Positions 38,065 through 44,542 of a stretch of 44,542 nt of DNA are shown piece after piece. Position numbers and translations under genes: made by a program. This DNA comes from a virus, in IMG/VR virus record IMGVR_UViG_3300035670_000413, positions 1 to 44,542 of that record; one strand, given 5' to 3'. Numbering within the stretch: position 1 is the first letter of the stretch; each line of letters begins with the position of its first letter. The notes below the pieces were generated by a model that saw only the letters and a program-made list of their open reading frames with translations, did no database searches and had not been told where the DNA came from.

Positions 38065-40515
38065 ATGCCAGTAGATAAATCACTAAACCAAGCCCCTGCC
38101 GGATTGGGCGCGTTGGAGAACGAAGACGCAGAGCCTGCACTGGAGATCGAGATTGTTGATCCAGAAGCGGTGCACATTGAAGGTCCGGGTTTTGAGTTGG
38201 ACGTACTTAAAGCAGAAGTCGAAGACGATTTCGATGCCAACCTTGCAGAAGAACTGGACGACGGGGCTCTTTCATCGCTGGCCAGTGAGTTGCTCGAAGA
38301 TATTGAGAACGACAAAGCCTCCCGCAAGGAATGGGAGAAGATGTACGTTGAGGGCATCAAGCTCTTGGGTCTTCAGATCGAAGAAAGAACAGAACCTTGG
38401 TCAGGCGCATGCGGTGTGTTCCACCCAATGCTCTCCGAAGCGGTTGTGCGCTTTCAGTCTGAGACGATTTCAGAAACATTCCCGGCACGTGGGCCTGTGC
38501 GTACCAAGATCATCGGTAAAGAAACGCCAGAAGTTAAAGAAGCATCCCTGCGTGTGGAAGAGGATATGAACTTCGAGTTGACCGAAGTGATGTCTGAGTA
38601 CCGCCCAGAGCACGAGCGCATGTTGTGGAGTCTGCCTGCTACGGGTTCAGCGTTTAAGAAGGTGTACTACGACCCGAGTCTTGGTCGTCAGGTATCGATG
38701 TTTGTGCCCGCAGAAGACGGCATCCTGCCGTACGGTGCGACGGATATGGACACAACGCATCGCTTTACACACGTGATGCGTAAAACCAAGAACGAGATCA
38801 TTAAGTTGCAGCAGGCGGGGTTCTACCGCGATGTTGACTTGGGCGATCCAGATCGCAAAGTAGAAGATATTCAGAAAGCCAAGGACAAAGAGACGGGCTT
38901 CTCTGATCTGAACGACGACAGATACACACTGTATGAGTGCCACGCAGACCTGTACATCGAGGATGACAAACACGCAGATGTTGATGAAGACAAGGAACAC
39001 ACAGAGATCGCACTGCCGTACGTCGTCACACTGATTAAAGGTACGAACGAAGTTCTGGCCATTCGTAGAAACTGGAAATACGAAGACCCGCTGCGTTTGA
39101 AGCGCCAGCACTTTGTGCATTACCAGTACATCCCCGGCTTCGGTGCGTATGGCTTCGGTCTGTTCCATTTGATCGGCGGCTTCGCCAAGAACGCGACTTC
39201 GCTGATGCGTCAGTTGGTTGATGCAGGCACCCTGTCGAACTTGCCGGGCGGTTTGAAGTCCAGAGGGTTGAGAATTAAGGGTGATGACACACCGATTGCT
39301 CCGGGTGAGTGGCGTGATGTGGACGTAGCATCAGGCAACATCCGCGACAGTATTCTGCCTCTGCCATACAAGGAACCGTCTACGGTTCTCTACAACCTTT
39401 TGGGCACCATCGTTGATGAAGGCCGTCGTTTCGCAGCCACTGCGGATATGAAGGTCTCGGATATGTCGGCCCAAGCACCGGTGGGTACAACACTGGCCAT
39501 CCTTGAGCGCCAGCTTAAAGTCATGACGGCAGTACAAGCGCGTGTGCACTACACATTAAAGCGCGAGTTCAAGCTGTTAAAAGAAATCATCCGTGACTAC
39601 ACTGACCCAGATTACGAGTACACGCCTGAGTACGGCACAAAGAAAGCCAAGCGTAGTGACTACGACAAGGTAGACCTGATCCCTGTCAGTGATCCGAATG
39701 CAGCAACGATGTCGCAGCGTGTTGTGCAGTACCAGTCTGTGATTCAGATGGCGCAGATGGCACCGGACATTTACGACTTGCCGTACCTGCACCGTCAGAT
39801 GCTTGAAGTGTTGGGTATTAAGAACGCAGAAAAGCTCGTGCCGTTGCCCGACGATCAGAAGCCACGTGATCCGGTCACTGAAAACATGGCGGTGTTGAAG
39901 AGTGAGCCGGTCAAAGCGTTCTTCTACCAAGACCATCAGGCGCACATTCAAGTACACATGTCTGCGGTACAAGACCCTGTTATTCAGCAGATCGTTGGTC
40001 AGAACCCAAGAGCCGCGCAGATTCAAGCAGCCATGATGGCGCACATTTCAGAACACGTGGCGTTTGCTTATCGTCAGAAGATTGAGCAGCAGATGGGTGT
40101 TTCCCTGCCGCCAGAAGATGAGAAGTTGCCTCCAGAAGTTGAGATGGCTCTGTCGTCGATGATGGCGCAAGCAGCACAACAAGTGTTGCAACAGAACCAA
40201 GCGCAGCAGGCACAGCAGCAAGCGCAACAACAAGCACAAGACCCTGTTATCCAGATGCAGCAGAAAGAACTGGAGATCAAGGAACGTGAAGTTGGCATTA
40301 AGGAGCAGAAGGTGCAGACCGATGCCGCGGCAAAAGCTGATGAGCTTGAGCTCAAGAAGCAAGAGATGGAAGCTAAGTTCCAGCTTGAGGGCTTGAAGGT
40401 CGGTGCTGACATTCAGTACAAGAAAGAGACATCCACTGCGAAGCAGGAAGCAGAAGGTATTCGTATTGGTGTGGACATTGCCAAATCCAAAGCACAGGAG
40501 AGAAAAACTAAATGA
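38065..40515 (+). CDS. Portal protein
   Basis: The 816-residue protein follows TerL by nine bases. Its N-terminal region is acidic. The core (residues about 90-600) reads WSGACGVFHPMLSEAVVRFQ, PATGSAFKKVYYDPSLG and FGAYGFGLFHLIGGFAKNAT, typical of portal proteins found next to TerL in aquatic podovirus-like genomes. The C-terminal 130 residues are a Gln/Ala-rich tract (QQNQAQQAQQQAQQQ) and then coiled coil. It makes the dodecameric ring for DNA entry. Its TGA overlaps the next ATG. Confidence 0.87.
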   Translation: MPVDKSLNQAPAGLGALENEDAEPALEIEIVDPEAVHIEGPGFELDVLKAEVEDDFDANLAEELDDGALSSLASELLEDIENDKASRKEWEKMYVEGIKLLGLQIEERTEPWSGACGVFHPMLSEAVVRFQSETISETFPARGPVRTKIIGKETPEVKEASLRVEEDMNFELTEVMSEYRPEHERMLWSLPATGSAFKKVYYDPSLGRQVSMFVPAEDGILPYGATDMDTTHRFTHVMRKTKNEIIKLQQAGFYRDVDLGDPDRKVEDIQKAKDKETGFSDLNDDRYTLYECHADLYIEDDKHADVDEDKEHTEIALPYVVTLIKGTNEVLAIRRNWKYEDPLRLKRQHFVHYQYIPGFGAYGFGLFHLIGGFAKNATSLMRQLVDAGTLSNLPGGLKSRGLRIKGDDTPIAPGEWRDVDVASGNIRDSILPLPYKEPSTVLYNLLGTIVDEGRRFAATADMKVSDMSAQAPVGTTLAILERQLKVMTAVQARVHYTLKREFKLLKEIIRDYTDPDYEYTPEYGTKKAKRSDYDKVDLIPVSDPNAATMSQRVVQYQSVIQMAQMAPDIYDLPYLHRQMLEVLGIKNAEKLVPLPDDQKPRDPVTENMAVLKSEPVKAFFYQDHQAHIQVHMSAVQDPVIQQIVGQNPRAAQIQAAMMAHISEHVAFAYRQKIEQQMGVSLPPEDEKLPPEVEMALSSMMAQAAQQVLQQNQAQQAQQQAQQQAQDPVIQMQQKELEIKEREVGIKEQKVQTDAAAKADELELKKQEMEAKFQLEGLKVGADIQYKKETSTAKQEAEGIRIGVDIAKSKAQERKTK

Positions 40516-40793
40516 CGGACAACTTCGCAAGCGTACTGCGCGACAAGATACGCAAAGACATGAACGACTACACGGACGACATGGCCAATGGCGTCTGCAC
40601 AGATTTCGCCTCTTATCAAAAACTCTGCGGGGTAATTCAGGGTCTTGCCCTCGCGGAGCGCCACTTACTTGACCTTGTAGATGCAGCAAACAAAGAGGAC
40701 GAAGACGATGAGCGATCTACTGTTACCTCCGGGAATTCAAATGCCGGAGCCAATTCAACAAGTCGAAGAGCCAACAGAGGAAATCCCTATTGA
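40512..40793 (+). CDS. Small hypothetical protein between portal and GroES-like gene
   Basis: The 93-residue protein starts at ATG 40512, overlapping the portal stop (ATGA). Residues 1-70 are helical and acidic (NFASVLRDKIRKDMNDYTDD, ALAERHLLDLVDAANKEDED). The last 25 (Ser/Asn/Gly/Arg-rich) overlap the GroES-like gene in another frame by 86 bases and look like forced coding. A role in head assembly is inferred from position only. Confidence 0.75.
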   Translation: MTDNFASVLRDKIRKDMNDYTDDMANGVCTDFASYQKLCGVIQGLALAERHLLDLVDAANKEDEDDERSTVTSGNSNAGANSTSRRANRGNPY

Positions 40794-41136
40794 AGAGCGC
40801 GGGCGCATGTTACCCAAGCCAACAGGATGGAAGATTCTCTGTGGTGTTCCAGACGTTTCAGACAAGTTTGAAAACTCCAGTCTTATCAAAGCCGAGTCGA
40901 TCATGCGTCAGGAAGAGCACTCGACAACGATTTTGTTTGTTCTGGATGTCGGGCCTGATGCGTATAAAGACACAGACAAGTTCCCTAACGGTCCTTGGTG
41001 CAAACCGGGCGACTTTGTGTTGGTACGTACTTACTCCGGTACTCGATTCAAGATTTACGGGAAAGAGTTCCGCCTGCTGAATGACGACCAGATTGATGCG
41101 GTCGTGGATGACCCACGCGGTATTACCCGCGCTTAA
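40708..41136 (+). CDS. GroES-like co-chaperonin homologue
   Basis: The 142-residue protein, from ATG 40708 (MSDLLLPPGIQMPEPIQQVE) behind GAGGACGAAGAC, has the Cpn10 pattern. It reads RMLPKPTGWKILCGVPDVSD (first strands), a loop rich in polar residues (SSLIKAESIMRQEEHST) in the mobile-loop position, then ILFVLDVGPDAY (VxAVGPG-like), KPGDFVLVRTYSGTRFKI (VKxGDxVLF-like) and LLNDDQIDAVVDDP. Phage GroES homologues work with host GroEL to fold capsid proteins. It lies just before the scaffold and capsid genes, which fits. Confidence 0.75.
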   Translation: MSDLLLPPGIQMPEPIQQVEEPTEEIPIEERGRMLPKPTGWKILCGVPDVSDKFENSSLIKAESIMRQEEHSTTILFVLDVGPDAYKDTDKFPNGPWCKPGDFVLVRTYSGTRFKIYGKEFRLLNDDQIDAVVDDPRGITRA

Positions 41137-41148
41137 CAGGAGCTACAC

Positions 41149-42138
41149 ATGGCACTAGATAAATTTAAGTTTCCGGATGAGGAGGGTGGCGAGAACAAAG
41201 TCACCATCGAGGATTCGGACGATTCCGTAGTCATTCAGGCCGATGGCGAGAGTGATGTCGAAATTGAAATAGTCGATGATACCCCCGAGAAAGACCGTGG
41301 CCGTAAGCCATTGGACAAGGAGGTGGCAGACCCGACTGACGACGAAATCGAAAACTATTCGGAGAAAGTTCAGACTCGTATCAAAGAGTTAACTCATGCC
41401 CGTCATGACGAGCGCCGGATGAAAGAAGCCCTCTTGCGAGAAAAGCAAGAGATGGACAAGCTCATGACGTACCTGTCTGAAGAGAACAAAAAGCTCAAGC
41501 AGACGGTCAATCACGGGCAAGAAGTCTATATCTCTACGGCCACTGATGCAGCAGAAGCACAACTGCAAGCCGCTCGTCGCCAGCTTAAAGATGCCCAAGA
41601 GTCGTACGACACCGATGCCATTATTGAGGCCCAAGAAGCCTTGATGGAGGCAAAGGTTAGACTTTCTCAGGTAAAAAACTTTAGGCCGACCCCTTTACAA
41701 GAAGAGGAACCTGCGGTACAAAGAGAACCATCTCAACCCCAGCAGGTTACACCGGACGAGAAGACGCTGCGCTGGCAGGCAAAAAACCAGTGGTACGGTC
41801 AACCGGGGTTCGAAGAATACACCAGCTACGCACTAGGGCTGCATCACAAACTAGTCAACTCGGGGATCGACCCCCGTACTGATGAATACTTCGCCCAAAT
41901 TGACGGGCGCATGCAATCTACGTTCCCCGAATTATTTGGCGGGAATGCTGAGAAAAAGCCGGAACCTACACAGGTTCAATCCGAGGCTCCAAAAAAACCT
42001 GCGTCCGTGGTTGCTCCAGCGTCTCGTTCGTCTGGAACAAAGAAAATCCAGCTATCGTCAAGGCAGCTTGCTTTGGCTAAAAAGTATGGACTAACCCCGC
42101 AGCAGTACGCTGCTGAAGTAGCTAAATTGGAGATTTAA
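41149..42138 (+). CDS. Probable scaffolding protein
   Basis: The 329-residue protein begins with a highly acidic segment (residues 1-75, DDSVVIQADGESDVEIEIVD), then a long coiled coil (about 80-185, RRMKEALLREKQEMDKLMTY). A Pro/Gln-rich linker and basic C-terminus (SSRQLALAKKYGLTPQQYA) follow. This architecture and its place before the capsid gene are typical of scaffolding proteins that guide prohead assembly and leave it. A C-terminal helix-turn-helix-like capsid-binding end is common in them. Starts at ATG 41149. Confidence 0.72.
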   Translation: MALDKFKFPDEEGGENKVTIEDSDDSVVIQADGESDVEIEIVDDTPEKDRGRKPLDKEVADPTDDEIENYSEKVQTRIKELTHARHDERRMKEALLREKQEMDKLMTYLSEENKKLKQTVNHGQEVYISTATDAAEAQLQAARRQLKDAQESYDTDAIIEAQEALMEAKVRLSQVKNFRPTPLQEEEPAVQREPSQPQQVTPDEKTLRWQAKNQWYGQPGFEEYTSYALGLHHKLVNSGIDPRTDEYFAQIDGRMQSTFPELFGGNAEKKPEPTQVQSEAPKKPASVVAPASRSSGTKKIQLSSRQLALAKKYGLTPQQYAAEVAKLEI

Positions 42139-42139
42139 G

Positions 42140-42574
42140 ATGGCTGATACTCGCACTCCTCGTGATCTAGTTTCACGCGACAAAACCGCACGTGCTGTTT
42201 ATGTTCCACCTTCAGCACTGCCTGATCCGACTCCCGAACCGGGTTGGTCCTATCGTTGGGTTGCGACCCACGTCAATGGCCAAGTAGCCCCGACGTTCTC
42301 CATGCGTATGCGTGAAGGCTGGGTGCCGGTCAGAGCGGAAGATCATCCGGAGCTTATGCTTCCGGCAAACGAAAAAGGGGAAGTGGCCCACGGTGGCCTG
42401 CTGTTGTGCAAGATGCCAACTGAGATGGTGCAAGCTAGAAACGCGCACTACCAGACGCAATCTGAGAACAACATCGAAGCCGTGGACAATACTTTCATGC
42501 GCCAAAGCGATGCTCGTATGCCTTTGTTCAACGAACGTAAGTCATCGACATCTTTTGGTAAAGGTAACAAGTAG
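42140..42574 (+). CDS. Hypothetical head-associated protein
   Basis: The 144-residue protein starts at ATG 42140 behind GGAGATTTAAG. It has mixed composition with several strands (YRWVATHVNGQVAPTFSM, WVPVRAEDHPELMLP, HGGLLLCKMPTEMVQA), followed by a basic, Ser-rich tail. Position between scaffold and capsid-type genes suggests a head or capsid accessory role, but no family is recognised. Confidence 0.8.
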   Translation: MADTRTPRDLVSRDKTARAVYVPPSALPDPTPEPGWSYRWVATHVNGQVAPTFSMRMREGWVPVRAEDHPELMLPANEKGEVAHGGLLLCKMPTEMVQARNAHYQTQSENNIEAVDNTFMRQSDARMPLFNERKSSTSFGKGNK

Positions 42575-42598
42575 TTCTTTTATTAATTAGGAGCAAAC

Positions 42599-43279
42599 AT
42601 GGCTTATCCTACTGTAAGCGCCCCTTACGGCCTAAAGCCGATCAATTTGATCGGTGGTCAGGTCTTTGCGGGCCAAACTCGTGAACTGCCGATTGCCAGC
42701 AATACTGCTGGTGTCATTAACAACGGCGATATTGTTCGTTTGGCTTCCGGCTTTATCGTAAAAGAGACAGGCACTACTACTGTTTCTGCTACGGGCGTCA
42801 CTGGTGTTTTCGTTGGTTGCACTTACACGAATCCGTCCACTGGCCAAAAGCTGTTTGCTAACTCGTATCCGGGCAGCGTTGTTGCTTCGGACATTCTGGC
42901 ATATGTTGTTGATGATCCTGATGCACTGTTTCAAGTCGCGGTAACCGGCGGTTCAACTTCGACCACCATCACCCCGATTGACAACACCATTCTGGGCAAC
43001 AATCTGGCGATTTCGCAGCCTGCATCGAACAGCACCATCTCGGGTAACTCTAACATCGGTGCGTACGATTCCGGCGCTAACACCACAAATTCGCTGCCCT
43101 TCCGTGTAGTTGGTCTGGTTCCAGAGAGCATCGACTCCAGCGGCAACTACAGCGAAGTAATCGTTAAGTGGAATGCTCCGTATCCGACCATCACTATCGA
43201 CTTTACGGGTGAAACCGCGTCCGTCGCACTGGCTGGTGGGCATTCGTATCTCAACCCAACCGGCACTGCCAACGTATAA
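42599..43279 (+). CDS. Probable capsid decoration/head-fibre-type protein
   Basis: The 226-residue protein starts at ATG 42599 behind GGAGCAAAC. The N-terminus MAYPTVSAPYGLKPINLIGG is a signature I associate with head proteins encoded next to the capsid gene in aquatic phages. The rest is Thr/Ser/Gly/Asn-rich and strand-forming (TTTVSATGVTGVFVGCTY, SIDSSGNYSEVIVKW), consistent with a beta-rich decoration protein on the capsid surface. The abundant Asn and Thr resemble tail or head-fibre proteins too. Confidence 0.75.
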   Translation: MAYPTVSAPYGLKPINLIGGQVFAGQTRELPIASNTAGVINNGDIVRLASGFIVKETGTTTVSATGVTGVFVGCTYTNPSTGQKLFANSYPGSVVASDILAYVVDDPDALFQVAVTGGSTSTTITPIDNTILGNNLAISQPASNSTISGNSNIGAYDSGANTTNSLPFRVVGLVPESIDSSGNYSEVIVKWNAPYPTITIDFTGETASVALAGGHSYLNPTGTANV

Positions 43280-43291
43280 GGGAGCTGAATA

Positions 43292-44203
43292 ATGGCTATT
43301 TCACGCGCACAACTACTTAAAGAGCTGCTCCCGGGCCTGAACGCCCTGTTTGGTCTGGAGTACGCACGTTACGGCGAAGAGCACAAAGAGATCTACGAAA
43401 CTGAGACCTCCGAGCGTTCGTTCGAAGAAGAAACCAAGCTGTCTGGCTTCACCGCCGCTCCCGTCAAAAACGAGGGCAGCGCGATTGCTTATGACAACGC
43501 GCAGGAAGCTTGGACTGCTCGATACAACCACGAGACCATTGCCCAAGGTTTTTCGATCACTGAAGAAGCGATTGAAGATAACCTGTATGACAGCCTGTCG
43601 GCTCGTTATACCAAAGCTCTGGCTCGTTCGATGGCCTACACCAAGCAGGTGAAAGCGGCTGCGGTTCTGAACAACGGCTTCACTGGCGGTCAGTACGCTG
43701 GCGGTGACGGTGTTGCTCTGTTCTCCAACGCACACCCCCTCGTTTCTGGCGGCACTAACTCGAACATCCCTTCGACTGCTGCTGACCTGAACGAAACTTC
43801 ATTGGAAAACGCTGTGATTCAAATCGCTGCGTGGACTGACGAACGTGGTCTGCTGATCGCTGCCCGTCCTCGTAAGTTGATCGTGCCGCCAAGTCTGCAA
43901 TTTATTGCAACTCGTCTGCTCGAAACCAACCTGCGTGTCGGTACCAACGATAACGACATCAACGCAATCAAGAACAACGGTTCGATCCCAGAGGGCTACA
44001 CCATTAACCACTGGCTGACCGACACTAATGCTTGGTTCCTGACCACTGATGTACCAAACGGCATGAAGCATTTCATTCGTGCTCCGCTGGATACAAAAAT
44101 GGATGGTGACTTCGATACAGGGAACGTCCGTTACAAGGCTCGTGAGCGTTACAGCTTTGGCTTCTCCGACCCGCTCGGTATGTACGGTTCGGCTGGCGCC
44201 TAA
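43292..44203 (+). CDS. Major capsid protein, probable
   Basis: The 303-residue protein starts at ATG 43292 behind AAGGGAGCTGAATA. Features match an HK97-fold capsid protein: an N-terminal helical arm (AQLLKELLPGLNALFGLEYA), a helix-loop segment (SITEEAIEDNLYDSLSARYT), a glycine-rich loop (GFTGGQYAGGDGVALFSNAH) and a P-domain-like end (IAARPRKLIVPPSLQFIATR). It is followed directly by a strong terminator and has the low-skew composition of a highly expressed gene. The phage-Mu-type head subunit resemblance is from memory. Confidence 0.85.
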   Translation: MAISRAQLLKELLPGLNALFGLEYARYGEEHKEIYETETSERSFEEETKLSGFTAAPVKNEGSAIAYDNAQEAWTARYNHETIAQGFSITEEAIEDNLYDSLSARYTKALARSMAYTKQVKAAAVLNNGFTGGQYAGGDGVALFSNAHPLVSGGTNSNIPSTAADLNETSLENAVIQIAAWTDERGLLIAARPRKLIVPPSLQFIATRLLETNLRVGTNDNDINAIKNNGSIPEGYTINHWLTDTNAWFLTTDVPNGMKHFIRAPLDTKMDGDFDTGNVRYKARERYSFGFSDPLGMYGSAGA

Positions 44204-44210
44204 AGAAAAA

Positions 44211-44236
44211 GGGGGACTTTACGGTCCCCCTTTTTT
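44211..44236 (+). terminator. Intrinsic terminator after capsid gene
   Basis: GGGGGAC and GTCCCCC make a 7-bp stem around TTTACG, followed by TTTTTT. It stands seven bases beyond the capsid stop and would end or reduce transcription from the packaging and head genes. Confidence 0.9.
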
Positions 44237-44344
44237 AGTATATAAAGTACAGAATTTCCGGGACTATCCGGCGCTTACGAACAGGCTCCCGGCCTGACGA
44301 CATGCAGATCGTTCGCGCTTAACTCGCATGTGAGGACAACTCAA

Positions 44345-44542
44345 ATGGCACTCTCTACTACCCAAAGCATCTGGCGTTCGGGCGGCGGCGACAACACTCG
44401 CACCGCTTATTGTGGCTCCGGCGTTATGGCTGCTCAGTTCTACATTGCTGATGCTTCCCCAGCTACTGCTGGCACAAACGTCAAGGTTTCTTCTGCTGCA
44501 AACGCAGCGAATCTTATTCTCCCGGCTGGTGCTGTTATCGTT
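44345..44542 (+). CDS. 5' end of a gene downstream of the capsid gene (cut by window edge)
   Basis: A frame starts at ATG 44345 behind GAGGACAACTCAA and stays open to the right edge (66 codons). It reads MALSTTQSIWRSGGGDNTRT and is Ala/Thr/Ser/Gly-rich with small residues (SPATAGTNVKVSSAANAANL). The type is consistent with a small structural virion protein. It starts 108 bases after the terminator, so it may have its own promoter or be read through. No stop is in view. Confidence 0.72.
   Translation, partial: MALSTTQSIWRSGGGDNTRTAYCGSGVMAAQFYIADASPATAGTNVKVSSAANAANLILPAGAVIV

Overview
The window is a 44.5 kb piece of a tailed double-stranded DNA bacteriophage (Caudoviricetes). It carries a large terminase, portal, major capsid protein and scaffold-like protein next to a family A DNA polymerase, a primase-helicase and many small accessory genes. 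There is no host-like gene, rRNA, tRNA, integrase or CRISPR array that I can see. Strong Shine-Dalgarno leaders (AGGAGAAGCAAATG type) and a GroES-like gene point to a bacterial, probably Gram-negative, host. The protein style resembles uncultivated aquatic phages, but host and taxon are inference only. No lysis gene, tail-tube gene or RNA polymerase is recognisable here, so those functions must lie outside the window or be unrecognised.

Layout. Bases 1-12432 are rightward (+) late genes: the end of an unidentified gene, three glycine/glutamine-rich probable virion proteins, an HNH-nuclease plus acetyltransferase pair inserted between them, and a 2194-residue polyvalent protein with a zinc-peptidase motif. 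A strong hairpin at 12.5 kb separates them from the leftward (-) block, 12555-35471. Its proximal part (12.5-25.9 kb) is the replication module: primase-helicase, small HTH protein, probable ssDNA-binding protein, SNF2-like helicase, RecB/Cas4-like nuclease, HExxH metalloprotein, DNA polymerase I, VRR-NUC nuclease and a NrdR-like zinc ribbon, with several HNH genes between them. The distal part (26-35.5 kb) is a dense run of small, overlapping hypothetical genes, including several micro-proteins with one membrane segment, an M20/M28-type peptidase and a 486-residue Cys/Asp-rich protein. From 35.9 kb the strand switches to + for the packaging and head module: TerS, TerL, portal, GroES-like protein, scaffold-like protein, two small head-associated proteins, major capsid protein, then a terminator and the start of another gene. 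Late genes at both ends of the window point outward to a missing segment, which suggests a circular or circularly permuted genome.

Regulation. The 35.5-35.9 kb gap between the divergent blocks holds a leftward promoter candidate, a leftward terminator and a TTGTCAA-N6-GACA palindrome. A related palindrome lies at a second leftward promoter candidate at 18.2 kb. A GGGTCA/TGACCC-like stem occurs six times between leftward genes: three copies are intrinsic terminators, and two sit in leaders that can fold into competing hairpins.

The least explained stretch is 16.0-16.3 kb, about 300 bases with no gene. It carries a perfect 17-bp inverted repeat and many nested stems, directly downstream of an HNH/AP2 endonuclease gene. 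It is my best candidate for an undescribed structured RNA or mobile unit.
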